Positions 23,673 to 33,269 of a stretch of 55,158 bases of DNA are shown one piece after another; positions within the stretch are counted from its first letter, which is position 1; each line of letters starts with the position of its first letter. A model generated the notes under the pieces. That model searched no databases, had not been told where the DNA came from, and saw nothing but the letters and a program-made list of their open reading frames with translations. This DNA comes from a bacterium (GTDB taxonomy: Bacteria; Bacillota; Clostridia; Lachnospirales; Lachnospiraceae). The stretch covers positions 1-55,158 of the forward strand of contig JAUNSO010000008.1 in NCBI GenBank assembly GCA_030539165.1, read 5' to 3'. The position numbers and the translations under genes were made by a program.

Positions 23673-25061
23673 TCACTTCTGCTTCTGTTCCGTCTGATGT
23701 TCATTTGCAGAGAAAGCAGCTGTAGAATCATCCGCATTGAATAATACAAGAATTGTCTGAAACAACAGCTGTATATCCTTCAGGATACTGTAATTCTCTA
23801 TATACATCAGATCCAGCATCAGCTTATCTCTGGAAGAAGTATTATACTTGCCTATGATCTGGGCATTGCCTGTCAGACCTGCCTTCATACGCAGACGATA
23901 CTGAAATTCAGGCATTTCCTTCGTATAATCTTCAACATTCTCCAGCATTTCCGGACGCGGTCCTACCAGACTCATATCGCCCTTCAATATATTATAAAAC
24001 TGCGGCAGCTCATCGATTCTGTATTTGCGAAGGAATCTGCCGACAGAAGTCACTCTGTCATCATCACCTGTTACGGAATAATTATCTACATTTTCTTTCA
24101 TGGTACGAAACTTATAGATCAAAAATACCCTGCCGTTTGCGGTCGCTCTTTTTTGTCTGAACAGTATGCTGCCCCCGTCATTTTTCTTAATGCAGACAGC
24201 GCTGACTAACAAAACGGGACTGGTAATAACCAAAGCAACTGTTGAAATAAAGATGTCCATTAATCTTTTGATAATACGCTGTTCATAAGTAATCAGATGA
24301 AACTGCGACGAATAAAAGGATATATCGTCAATGATGACCTGTTTGGAATTACGTTCCAGAATATCTGCAATCTGTGGATTGAAATAGATGTTTTTCAGAT
24401 TCTGATAACAGAAATCTATTATATGAGTCCTGACATCCACCGGAACATCATATAAAAAAACGGTACTGACCGCCAGCATTCTGTCTGTCAGATCCTCTCT
24501 CCGATAATCAACAATGTCCATGACACGATACTTCTTTTTAAAATCGTCCAGCGCTCCGGCCACACGTTCAGCATTCTCTATATCCGAGGTTATGATCAGA
24601 CAGGATTCTGCTCCCTTAATCCAGAAATAGAACGCATTTCCGAAATACGTCATCACGATATAGATTAATATCTGTACAATCATTACAATAAACAAAATGC
24701 TCAGATTTTCGATTTTAAAGGTTCTGTCATTTGCATCATTCGTTTTCATGATAATCAGCTGGAAGTATGTAAACAGATCCGTTATGATTCCTGCCAGTGC
24801 AAGAGAGAATATAATCTGTTTTGATTTTCGTATTCCAACGTCATACTTTCCGTAAATGCACGTCAGCAGAAACAGAATAATCACATAGGTTGACAGAGTA
24901 ATCGCCGCTGTTCTTGATAATGTTGCGATTTCCGGATTATCAATGGCAAACATCAAAAAGAACGTTGCAAGTGCTGCAGCGTACATCACAAATTCAAACA
25001 GGAGTATGATGCTCTTTTCAAATTTGATGCATATTTCTTTCCATGTATACTTCTTTCTCAT
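23673..25061 (-). CDS. Undecaprenyl-phosphate sugar phosphotransferase (WbaP type), initiating enzyme
   Basis: 462 residues. It starts a repeat unit by moving a sugar-1-phosphate from a UDP-sugar to undecaprenyl phosphate. Seen: four or five N-terminal membrane segments (about 16-150), a Rossmann-like middle part, then the PGT domain from about 265 with KRLMDIFIST, KFRTM, the catalytic DELPQ, VGPRPE and LTGNAQIIGKYN. The long form is the PssY/WbaP class. GAGG lies seven bases before the ATG. It is one of three initiating PGTs in the window (others at 43153 and 53276). The first sugar cannot be named from sequence. Confidence 0.95.
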   Translation of the reverse strand: MRKKYTWKEICIKFEKSIILLFEFVMYAAALATFFLMFAIDNPEIATLSRTAAITLSTYVIILFLLTCIYGKYDVGIRKSKQIIFSLALAGIITDLFTYFQLIIMKTNDANDRTFKIENLSILFIVMIVQILIYIVMTYFGNAFYFWIKGAESCLIITSDIENAERVAGALDDFKKKYRVMDIVDYRREDLTDRMLAVSTVFLYDVPVDVRTHIIDFCYQNLKNIYFNPQIADILERNSKQVIIDDISFYSSQFHLITYEQRIIKRLMDIFISTVALVITSPVLLVSAVCIKKNDGGSILFRQKRATANGRVFLIYKFRTMKENVDNYSVTGDDDRVTSVGRFLRKYRIDELPQFYNILKGDMSLVGPRPEMLENVEDYTKEMPEFQYRLRMKAGLTGNAQIIGKYNTSSRDKLMLDLMYIENYSILKDIQLLFQTILVLFNADDSTAAFSANEHQTEQKQK

Positions 25062-25070
25062 CTCTTATCC

Positions 25071-26387
25071 TCAAAATGCATCATATACTTCTGATATATA
25101 TTCTGTATAGCGTCTTTCCTTACTATACAGCATTGCGCGGCTGACACACTGCTCCCGTGTATAGTTCACACCCTTTTGTGCAATGATTCTTTCAATTGCC
25201 GCAATCACACCCTGGATACTGTTGCGATCCACGGCGATACCGCATGTATCATCCAGACTTTCCGGGCTGCCGCCTGCCTTAAAGGTAACGACCGGCGTTC
25301 CACATGCCAGTGCTTCGATATTTGTCGTCGGAAATGTATCCTCCAAAGTCAGATTCACATACACATCTGCCATGGAGTAAAGTGCAGCAAGCTCTTCCAC
25401 ACTATCTGTCTTGCTCAGCCCAATGATGGTTTCCGGGAGCTGTGACAGCTGTTCATCATTTAATCCCAGTAAAATGATCGCATATCTGTCACTCAATGAC
25501 TTTGCCAGTGCTTCAAACTGGGCCAGTCCCTTCCGTTCGCGCCAGGGATTTGCTACGCCGAGTAATATAAATTTGCCTCTTAGACCCAGCTGGTTTTTCA
25601 GCTGAAAAATAATATTCTCGTCCTTTCTTTCCTCCTGCATCGGATGAAAGTGCTCCAGTTCAATGCCGGTAGGAATGACAACTGTATGATAATTTTTTAA
25701 AAATGACTGTTGTACCTTGGATGCCAGCCAGTGTGAAGGCGTCACGATTGTCAGATCATCAAAGCCGGTAAACAATTCCTTCTTCTGTATATAATTTTTC
25801 TTGGAGTGATCCATAAACCATGACTTCGGATACTCTGCCAGCTGTTCACAGCTGTCGCACTCGGTCATCCATTTGTTACAGCCAATATACTCAAAATGCG
25901 TACAATGTCCCGTAAAGCTCCAACAGTCATGTAATGTCCATATGATTCGTCTGCCGGATCCCTTCAGATATTCAAACAACAGCTTGATGTTCAGATAGTA
26001 TCCATGAACATTATGCAAATGTACAATGTCCGGGTTAAAATCCTCAATGACCCTGATAAACTCACGAGTTGCATGTGCTGAAAAAAAGCCCTGACGATCC
26101 ATCAGTCTGCTCATGGCTCCATGAAAATAGACCTCCTGATCATTTCCGATCCTGTATGAGCGGTATCCTTCCGGTACGACTCCTCTGCCGTAAGCCAGCA
26201 GACAGGTATATCCGTGTTCCTCCAGAACATCATACAGTCCTGTCATAATACGTCCGACACTGCCTGTTGCACATACTGTATTGACAAGCAGAACCTTTCT
26301 GTTCTCCATGACATTCAGCTCACCTATTGTTTCCTGTGTCAGCACATCCACTTGTCTGATTGTATCATCTATCTCAAATCTATCCAT
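25071..26387 (-). CDS. Glycosyltransferase family 4 (WcaC-like)
   Basis: About 438 residues. Seen: VNTVCATGSVGRIMTGLYDV at the acceptor start, IVHLHNVHGYYLNI, TLHDCWSFTGHC and the CDSC cysteine pair, a set seen in WcaC-type fucosyl/galactosyl transferases of colanic-acid-like loci; then LGVANPWRERKG and LEDTFPTTNIEALACGTPV in the donor domain. Start: GGGAG lies seven bases before the ATG at 26387. The ATG 78 bases further in (26309) also fits the family start, and the first 26 residues are extra compared with relatives. It lies 12 bases after the CMP-sugar fusion gene. Confidence 0.9.
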   Translation of the reverse strand: MDRFEIDDTIRQVDVLTQETIGELNVMENRKVLLVNTVCATGSVGRIMTGLYDVLEEHGYTCLLAYGRGVVPEGYRSYRIGNDQEVYFHGAMSRLMDRQGFFSAHATREFIRVIEDFNPDIVHLHNVHGYYLNIKLLFEYLKGSGRRIIWTLHDCWSFTGHCTHFEYIGCNKWMTECDSCEQLAEYPKSWFMDHSKKNYIQKKELFTGFDDLTIVTPSHWLASKVQQSFLKNYHTVVIPTGIELEHFHPMQEERKDENIIFQLKNQLGLRGKFILLGVANPWRERKGLAQFEALAKSLSDRYAIILLGLNDEQLSQLPETIIGLSKTDSVEELAALYSMADVYVNLTLEDTFPTTNIEALACGTPVVTFKAGGSPESLDDTCGIAVDRNSIQGVIAAIERIIAQKGVNYTREQCVSRAMLYSKERRYTEYISEVYDAF

Positions 26388-26405
26388 TTTCATACTCCCG
26401 ACGGC

Positions 26406-28055
26406 TTAAGACTGCTCGTCCTCTGTTTCCCCTAATATCAGCCTCATGACTCTCTGCTGCCCCTTATGGAACTCTCGTCCCAGCTGCAGATTTCGCATTT
26501 CTTTACGAACCTTTGGTGTATCGATCAGCCATTTCACGGTCTGGATAATCGTCGTTTCATCCTGCTCACTGCCGATACCCAAATTGATAAAGCCATTCTG
26601 TATGCCGGCAAATACATGCTCTGCTTCCCGTTCATTCTGCGCCAGTACTATCGCCGGAACACCCATACTTGCAAGTTCATAAACGGTTCTGCCCTGAGAA
26701 GTGACGGCAAGATCCATTTTATTCATATATGCACTGACACGCTTCACATCTGTATGTACATATATGTGATGCGCCTCGTCATTGACCATCTTCTCTTTAT
26801 TTCCGTATGCAAACCCAATCAGAAAGTGGAAATTTAACGACGGATACTGCTCATGCAGCTGTCGGCAGATACCATAGAGTCTGCCTGTCAGATCTGACGG
26901 ATCCTCTCCGCCGAAAATAACCATTAAATTTTCTACCTTCTCTGAAAAGTCCTTTGGAACTTCCTCCAGAAACTCATCACGGATACAGAAATACTTAGAT
27001 CCATAATATTCATTATGCAGCTTTTCTCCCTTTTCATACAAAGCATTGATGACTGCATCTGCATATTTTGCTCCGGGACCAATATCCTCAAAATTCACGA
27101 CACGCTCTGCATACTGAATGACCATTTTCATATAGTCTTCTGTTGTATTCAAAATATCATTCACAAGAATATCCGGCTTGTATTCCGCCAGTACACTTTC
27201 AAAATCAGCAGTATCCTCTACCACTCTGACCGGGAAAAATGATTCCTTCAATTTTTTAATGCCCATCTCAGAGTCCTTGTCGATCACAAAGAGGAACTGA
27301 TGCCCTGTCAGTTTATAAGCCAACGTCAGACAGCGATAAATATGGCCCATACCCAGCTGAGGTTTCCCAACCGTATGAAAGATAATCTTCTTCCGTTTCA
27401 TGATACTTTCTGCAACGATCCAGTCTGCCTCTGTATCAATATCTACAGCCTCATCCGGTGAAATCTCAAAAATATTAATCTTCTTTCCGATTCTGCCGGT
27501 TTCAGAAACACATTCACGACGCGTCATTAGGAAACCGCCTGTTTCCACATAATTTCTCGGAAGTTCCTGAGAGTTCAGACGTTTTTCATAATTTTTTACG
27601 ATCCGTCCGTCTTCCTCACGCCAGGACAGGTGAGGGTTATTCATGGCAGAAATAATCGTATCGTAGTCGGAATTCCGGAAGAACTCAATTGCACGTTTTA
27701 ATGTATCTGTCTGCAATGTAGGAGAGGTCGCCTGCATCGTGATCACGATATCATATCTGACCTGATGTTTTCTTTCCATCTCAAGCATTGCATGGTTGAT
27801 AACCGGATCCAGTGTTACTCTGTCCGTTGCAAGCTCCTTCGGACGGTTGACCACAGCCACACCCAGCTTGGCAACGATGCCTCCCAGCTCCTCATCATCC
27901 GTAGACACAGCGATATCCACATCCATAAATGCCTTCAGATTCTTGGCATTCTGCAGTGCATAATAAATCAACGGTTTGCCACACATCAGTCTCACATTTT
28001 TTCTGGGTATTCTCTTAGAACCGCCTCTTGCGGGAATTACGATCAATGTCTTCAT
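26406..28055 (-). CDS. Fused CMP-nonulosonate synthetase and PseG/SpsG-like protein
   Basis: 549 residues in two domains. Residues 1-220 are a CMP-sugar synthetase (NeuA/PseF class): PARGGSKRIPRKN (8-20), QATSPT (108-113) and DIDTEADW (205-212). Residues 223-545 are a GT-B-like PseG/SpsG domain, which in the pseudaminic pathway removes UDP from the 2,4-diacetamido sugar: GMGHIYRCL with His238, GGEDPSDLT (382-390) and SQGRTVYELASMGVP. The two enzymes act at different steps, before and after the NeuB-type condensation, so the fusion links both ends. The start overlaps the flippase stop (ATGA). Pseudaminic or legionaminic acid cannot be told apart here. Confidence 0.9.
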   Translation of the reverse strand: MKTLIVIPARGGSKRIPRKNVRLMCGKPLIYYALQNAKNLKAFMDVDIAVSTDDEELGGIVAKLGVAVVNRPKELATDRVTLDPVINHAMLEMERKHQVRYDIVITMQATSPTLQTDTLKRAIEFFRNSDYDTIISAMNNPHLSWREEDGRIVKNYEKRLNSQELPRNYVETGGFLMTRRECVSETGRIGKKINIFEISPDEAVDIDTEADWIVAESIMKRKKIIFHTVGKPQLGMGHIYRCLTLAYKLTGHQFLFVIDKDSEMGIKKLKESFFPVRVVEDTADFESVLAEYKPDILVNDILNTTEDYMKMVIQYAERVVNFEDIGPGAKYADAVINALYEKGEKLHNEYYGSKYFCIRDEFLEEVPKDFSEKVENLMVIFGGEDPSDLTGRLYGICRQLHEQYPSLNFHFLIGFAYGNKEKMVNDEAHHIYVHTDVKRVSAYMNKMDLAVTSQGRTVYELASMGVPAIVLAQNEREAEHVFAGIQNGFINLGIGSEQDETTIIQTVKWLIDTPKVRKEMRNLQLGREFHKGQQRVMRLILGETEDEQS

Positions 28056-29476
28056 TTTTTAAACCTCTTCTTCAGAATTCCTATCCCATACAGTATATCA
28101 CGTCTTTTTATAATTGCAAAAACTCCAAGGATCACAATCGCCAGTGCATACCGTTGAATGATTGTATTATAACACAGCAGCAGAGCAAAACCCAATACCA
28201 TGGCCAATGCCATCATGCTGAAAATAAACAGATTGGCATATACGCTCTTCTTTACAATAAAGCGTGTTGCAATGTAATGAAACAGCATCAGAAACAGGTA
28301 GCTTAACAGTGTTGTGTATGCTGCAGACTGATAGCCAAATCGCGGAATGGCAAGATAATTTAGTCCGTAATTCATCAATGCCGCCCAAATGGAGCTGATG
28401 GCAATGATCGGCGTCTTTTTATAAAACAGTTCCAGATTGACATAGTTCGTATAGAAATATTGTGCAAGTGTACCGAGCGCAACTGCCGGAATAATCATCT
28501 TAGCTTCCCAGTAGTCTCTGGAACCGAGAATACATACAATTTCAGGTGCCACCGTAATAAATCCGAGAGTCAGAAATACGCCGAGAAACATGAGCTTCTT
28601 ATTTGCCTCTCTGATTTCTGTACGTTTATCCTCATCCAGCTGCTCATTGAACCAGGGCAGCCAAGCCTGTCCGATTGCATTTGTAAAGATAGACAGTAAG
28701 GTCGCAATTCCGTAACCCCAAGCATAAAGTCCTGCCTCTGCTTCTCCGACCATATCCTTAATCATGATGCGGTCCACCTGTCCAAGCACAACGAGTGCCA
28801 GTGCATGTGGAATCATCGGCAAGCCCATTTTCAGTGCATAAATCCAATACTCCCTCTTATAGAACACCTTGCCCTGTCTCAGAATCCTGATATAAAAGTA
28901 CAGACCAAGCAGAAATGTCATGCTGAGTGCACCGAGAATCTTACCAATGTACCTTGCATCATGAAATACAAGCATTAATACAATGGAGAAAATGACTGTT
29001 CCGATACAGATGGATGCTGATACCAGAATGCTGTTCCTGTAATTATACTCGTACTTAAACTTCTGCAGCATATATTCCACAGACGGAGAAATCACCAGAT
29101 AGACGAAAAGTACAATGACTAACGGAACCTCATATTTCATCCATGCCGACAACTGATTTCTGAAAATCAAAGCCAGCAGCAGAACGATAAAAGCAAAGGA
29201 ACTGGATAAGGACTGTAGTGCGGACATGTATTCATCGAATTTGTCCTTGAAGTCTAACTTCGCCCTGCCGATGCTGTATACAATACACAGACAGGTGAAA
29301 ATATTAAAAATTTCTATCCATGAGTTAAAAATGTTGGCAATCCCGTAATCTCCGGGTGTCAGCATTCTTGTATAGATCGGTGAAGTTATGATTCCGACCG
29401 CCCTGATGCCGACGCTCGCAATCGTATACCAGAACCCCGCCTTAATGGCGGTTCTGCCTCTTGATTCCTCAGCCAT
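28052..29476 (-). CDS. Polysaccharide flippase (Wzx/MOP family), second copy
   Basis: 474 residues with about fourteen membrane segments. Seen: KAGFWYTIASVGIRAVGIIT, YTRMLTPGDYGIANIFNSW, LKMGLPMIPHALALVVLGQVD and the RIMIKDMVG segment, all standard for O-antigen/capsule flippases. It sits between the NeuB-type synthase and the CMP-sugar fusion, touching both, so it most likely exports the repeat unit that carries the nonulosonic acid (inference). Confidence 0.95.
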   Translation of the reverse strand: MAEESRGRTAIKAGFWYTIASVGIRAVGIITSPIYTRMLTPGDYGIANIFNSWIEIFNIFTCLCIVYSIGRAKLDFKDKFDEYMSALQSLSSSFAFIVLLLALIFRNQLSAWMKYEVPLVIVLFVYLVISPSVEYMLQKFKYEYNYRNSILVSASICIGTVIFSIVLMLVFHDARYIGKILGALSMTFLLGLYFYIRILRQGKVFYKREYWIYALKMGLPMIPHALALVVLGQVDRIMIKDMVGEAEAGLYAWGYGIATLLSIFTNAIGQAWLPWFNEQLDEDKRTEIREANKKLMFLGVFLTLGFITVAPEIVCILGSRDYWEAKMIIPAVALGTLAQYFYTNYVNLELFYKKTPIIAISSIWAALMNYGLNYLAIPRFGYQSAAYTTLLSYLFLMLFHYIATRFIVKKSVYANLFIFSMMALAMVLGFALLLCYNTIIQRYALAIVILGVFAIIKRRDILYGIGILKKRFKK

Positions 29477-30565
29477 TTATTCTATCATCCCATCCATCAG
29501 GATTGTATCTTCCAAGATTTCAACTGCTGCTTTTCTTCCGATCAGCTCCTGAACCCTCGTCGGAGAGATTCCGGTTCCCGGTCTCTTATAAGTCAGCATA
29601 TCCTCTGTAATCACTGTTCCTGCCGGGATGTTCACGGCGGAGACAATGGAACGTCTCGCATTTTTACGTGCTGTCTGCTCTGTCGCAAGACACTTAATCT
29701 CACCACTGCCGCGCAGTACATTCAGTTCTTCGATTCCCTGCAGAATTCGCTTCGCGTCCTCCGGGTCCATGGCATGATAATGATCATTACCCTTTAAGGT
29801 TTTATCTAGTGTAAAGTGCTTCTCTACACAGAGTGCTCCCAGATTGTAAGCTGTCTTGATGACATCACAGTTCTCAGTCGGCTTAGTATGGTCTGAATAG
29901 CCAATCACAAGGTCAGGAAACTGTCTGGCAAGGGATGCAATCTTATTCAGATTTGCATCTGCAAGCGGTGTCGGATACTCTAATACGCAGTGCAGCAGAA
30001 CAATCTGCTTATCATTATACTGACGAATCGTATCAATCGCCGCCTCGATTTCCGGAAGCTCTGATGCTCCGACAGATACTAACATCGGCTTATTCTTCTT
30101 AGCCTGATGTGCAATAAACGGCAGATTCGACAGGTCTGAGGAGGAAATCTTATAAACCTCCATCAGTTCATCCAGATAATCAGCAGATTCATAATCAAAT
30201 GCAGTTGACAGGAATTCTATGCCGACTGCGTCTGCATACTCCTTCAGTTCCCTGTACTCCGCATATCCGAAGCTGTCGAACTTCTGAAACAGCTGATATT
30301 GGGATGTGGTCGGTTCTTCAGACGTATCCCAGTAGGACGGTGATGCCTTGGCAGCAAGTGTTCCTGCCTTATAGGTCTGAAACTTGACCGCATGAATCCC
30401 GGCATTTTTTGCTTCCAGAATCATTTCCTTAGCAGCTTCCATCGGTGTAATCTGCTCCTTCACTGCTATATCATAGTAATTTACCCCGATTTCCGCAATC
30501 AATACAAATTGTCCCTGTGAGAGTCTTTCGCATATTGTACTTTCCATAATATTTGTTTTCACCAT
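29477..30565 (-). CDS. NeuB-family nonulosonic acid synthase
   Basis: About 362 residues. It would condense a 2,4-diacetamido hexose or ManNAc-type sugar with phosphoenolpyruvate. Seen: AEIGVNYYD near the start, VKFQTYKAG, LSTAFDYESADYLDEL, ISSSDLSNLPF, LLHCVLEYPTP, IGYSDHT, VEKHFTLD and a C-terminal SAF domain beginning ARRSIVSAVNIPAGT. The usual NHNG after AEIG is replaced by NYYD plus an insert, a variant subfamily. The frame is open to 30670, but that overlaps the gene before by 86 bases; the ATG at 30565 or 30547 is likelier. The SpsE/LegI/PseI/NeuB subtype is open. Confidence 0.92.
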   Translation of the reverse strand: MVKTNIMESTICERLSQGQFVLIAEIGVNYYDIAVKEQITPMEAAKEMILEAKNAGIHAVKFQTYKAGTLAAKASPSYWDTSEEPTTSQYQLFQKFDSFGYAEYRELKEYADAVGIEFLSTAFDYESADYLDELMEVYKISSSDLSNLPFIAHQAKKNKPMLVSVGASELPEIEAAIDTIRQYNDKQIVLLHCVLEYPTPLADANLNKIASLARQFPDLVIGYSDHTKPTENCDVIKTAYNLGALCVEKHFTLDKTLKGNDHYHAMDPEDAKRILQGIEELNVLRGSGEIKCLATEQTARKNARRSIVSAVNIPAGTVITEDMLTYKRPGTGISPTRVQELIGRKAAVEILEDTILMDGMIE

Positions 30566-30584
30566 TTCCTTTTTATAAATCCTC

Positions 30585-32201
30585 TTAACGGTTGTGTTCC
30601 TGCAGCCATGTCTCATAGCCGCTGTTGTAAAATTCCTTGAGTACAGACAGCTCGTGTGTGAACTTCTCATCCTTCTGTTCCTTGCCGCCTAAAATCTTCT
30701 CTGCCTGTCCCATCAGGTAAAATACATTCAGTTCAAAACCGATATCCTTGATGGTCTGCAGATAAGCCGCACAGGAATGCATATTATCAATATCCCCGAA
30801 CTCACGAATCAGTTCCGGCAAATCTTCAAAGCTTCTGGCCCTTGTGATACCGTCAATCAGCATAAAGGGCACATCTCCGAAGAGAATGGACTTCCTGCCA
30901 AGCAGTGCTTCTTCGAAGGCTGTGGTTCCAACGATGGTCACGACCCCCTTGGATTTTGTAATCCACGGCTTCGGATCGTTATAGTAATTGACCTGTACGA
31001 GACGCACATTGTGTAATTCCTTCACTTTCCGATAAAATTCTACACTGCGTTCCCCGAGCATCGCCTGGTGCTCCTTCACATACAGCTTCCAGCCAACCGG
31101 CAGCGACTTCGATACCTGCTCAATCAGATTACACTCATCTACATAGTAGGAAGCCTTCACGAACACCGTAGATTCCGGAATCAGATGCAGCGGCATATAT
31201 ACATAATCCTCACCCTCAACCGGATTCTCGAAGAGATGATTCTTACCCATATATTTTCTTCTGCGCAGTTCCACCTGCAGATAATGTCTGATATACGGAA
31301 GACTCGGTGCATAGAGCACTTTGCTCTTTCGCTTGATCTTCCCGTTCTTCTTCGTAATGTCCATATTCCAGAAATAATGCAGTTTGCCGCGCATCACACG
31401 GGCAATCCAGATGAGGGAGCTCTTCTTATACTGCGCCGTCACTGTTCCTGCAAATTCCTGATTCATAATAGAAGTCTCTGCACGATAATGCTCGATGTAA
31501 TCATACATCTCCTGCAGCTCTTCTTTACTCTTCTTTAAATTATCTCTATATTTACGCTCCACATACGGGTCCACACCGACTGTATTCTGCAGCGTCGGAT
31601 ATTTATACAGACCAAACTTGGAATACTCAATCGTGATATAGGGTATCTCCCTTTTATACGCCACCTCATTGATGATGGTGCGCTGCAGCTCAGCATTATC
31701 AAAGTCCAGAATCATATCCGGTTTAAATTCATCAAAAATCGACAGAATCTTTTTATAATTAAGTTCCAGCCAGTACATATTCTCATCATAATCGGTCACT
31801 GACCAGTAATACCGGAAATGATAATGCTTCGTATTCTCCTGAGAACTCATCAGCTGGAGGTTCAGATTTTTAAAATGTGTATACTCCTGCTCAATTTGTT
31901 CCAGATAGGCAAGGTCTACCGGTGAAGTACCTGTCTGCTTCCCCTTCTTTAAGCCTTCAATATAGGTTTCGCAGATGTCCTTCACATCATAAAGCTTCAC
32001 ATCCGGCAGTTCTTCCTTGAACTTATAATAGGAATTCTGATTGTAATAGCACTTATTGTAGCTGCACTCTGTTGACATGATATAAAAAGCTGCCACCTCA
32101 TTGTCATGACGCAGCTCCTCAGCCAAAAACCAGAGAGGCATGGAATAAGTCTCCCGGCATATAAATAAAATTTTCTTACCTGTCAAATGGTTGGTTCGCA
32201 T
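30585..32201 (-). CDS. Capsule-type polysaccharide biosynthesis protein, possible nonulosonate transferase
   Basis: 538 residues, soluble. Seen: KKILFICRETYSMPLWFLAEEL at the start, a middle region rich in Tyr, YVYMPLHLIPESTVF, LYVKEHQAMLGERS and VVTIVGTTAFEEALLGRKSILFG. The EH and the GTTAFEEAL segments match the pattern of capsule proteins of the KpsC/KpsS-like and CDP/CMP-sugar transferase type. KpsC/KpsS add Kdo, an eight-carbon keto sugar. Because this gene lies 19 bases before a NeuB-type synthase, transfer of the nonulosonic acid is a fair guess, not proven. AAGGGGAA precedes the ATG. Confidence 0.8.
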   Translation of the reverse strand: MRTNHLTGKKILFICRETYSMPLWFLAEELRHDNEVAAFYIMSTECSYNKCYYNQNSYYKFKEELPDVKLYDVKDICETYIEGLKKGKQTGTSPVDLAYLEQIEQEYTHFKNLNLQLMSSQENTKHYHFRYYWSVTDYDENMYWLELNYKKILSIFDEFKPDMILDFDNAELQRTIINEVAYKREIPYITIEYSKFGLYKYPTLQNTVGVDPYVERKYRDNLKKSKEELQEMYDYIEHYRAETSIMNQEFAGTVTAQYKKSSLIWIARVMRGKLHYFWNMDITKKNGKIKRKSKVLYAPSLPYIRHYLQVELRRRKYMGKNHLFENPVEGEDYVYMPLHLIPESTVFVKASYYVDECNLIEQVSKSLPVGWKLYVKEHQAMLGERSVEFYRKVKELHNVRLVQVNYYNDPKPWITKSKGVVTIVGTTAFEEALLGRKSILFGDVPFMLIDGITRARSFEDLPELIREFGDIDNMHSCAAYLQTIKDIGFELNVFYLMGQAEKILGGKEQKDEKFTHELSVLKEFYNSGYETWLQEHNR

Positions 32202-32204
32202 GAA

Positions 32205-33239
32205 TCAGTTCCCCTTTTCCAGTTTTTCAAATGTCTGAACCCAGTCTGCTCCGGTCTGAAAGGAGATATTCTCCTTCAGAAAACGCTCACGCCGCTTGAC
32301 CGTAATCTTCCCAAAAAGCTTCGGGCTGAAAATGCAGAGTAGCACCTTTGCCTTGATGCTTTTCCCCACATGAGAATTGGTCAGTACACTGGAGGCATAT
32401 TTACGTACTTCAGAAGCATACTGTCTGTCCTGCTTCCGATCATAGGTTCCGAATAAAATATTATTCTGTATGACGCTCATGTTCTCATAGGTTAAGAAAT
32501 AACGCACACCCTGTTCCAGCTCCGGGTATTTTACACGGATATAGTCACACATTTCATAATCATTTTTAATCGAAAGCACCAGATTATCCGCTACTCTGGA
32601 GCCGCTGTCCTCGCTGACCCTGAAATAATACTTGGATGCACTGTTGTATACAATACGATTCGCCATACTGAGCAGATGATACCCGATCTTCCGGTCCTCT
32701 ACACGCTCCCCCACCGGGAATCTCACCTGTTCAAAGATTCGTCTGCGATACAGCTTATCCCACAGATGCAGGAAAAATCCCTTTTGGTATAAAATCTGAT
32801 CAAAGGCTTCCTTTTCCGTCAGAACCGTTTCAACATTCTCCGCAACTCCTTCATTCCGGTTGGCATAGGCATTATATTTACCAACAACCGAAATATCGGC
32901 ATCATGACGCAATGCTGCGTCCACCATAATCTCGAACATATCAGGATCTGCCCAGTCATCACCATCCACGAATCCGATGTACTCTCCGGTTGCAGCCTCA
33001 ATTCCCTGATTTCTTGCAATGGCAACACCCTTTGGCTCTTCCTTTAGCAGTACGATTCTTGAATCGGATCTGGCATATGTATCTGCAATCCTGACACACG
33101 CCTCATCTGTGCTGCCCAGAACAATGATAATCTCCAGATTTCGATACGTCTGATGAATCACTGACTCCAGACACTGCTCCAGAAATCGTTCCACCTTATA
33201 TGCTATAATAATGACACTTACCTTCGGATTCTGCTCCAT
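32205..33239 (-). CDS. Glycosyltransferase family 2
   Basis: 344 residues: a GT-A domain plus a C-terminal extension of about 120 residues. Seen: VSVIIIAYKVERFLEQCLESV, KGVAIARNQGIEAATGEYIGF and VDGDDW with the metal-binding Asp residues. It is a cytoplasmic inverting transferase; the sugar is unknown. It stops three bases before the capsule-type gene and follows the WbsX gene by 30 bases. Confidence 0.93.
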   Translation of the reverse strand: MEQNPKVSVIIIAYKVERFLEQCLESVIHQTYRNLEIIIVLGSTDEACVRIADTYARSDSRIVLLKEEPKGVAIARNQGIEAATGEYIGFVDGDDWADPDMFEIMVDAALRHDADISVVGKYNAYANRNEGVAENVETVLTEKEAFDQILYQKGFFLHLWDKLYRRRIFEQVRFPVGERVEDRKIGYHLLSMANRIVYNSASKYYFRVSEDSGSRVADNLVLSIKNDYEMCDYIRVKYPELEQGVRYFLTYENMSVIQNNILFGTYDRKQDRQYASEVRKYASSVLTNSHVGKSIKAKVLLCIFSPKLFGKITVKRRERFLKENISFQTGADWVQTFEKLEKGN

Positions 33240-33269
33240 CGGTTCTCCTTTGACCGCCTGATCTGGCTG

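Noticed and set aside
22909..23697. Long plus-strand open frame (262 codons) covering the whole GT2 gene
   Set aside because: It is the antisense frame of a clear GT2 gene, shows no family motif, and has no ribosome site.
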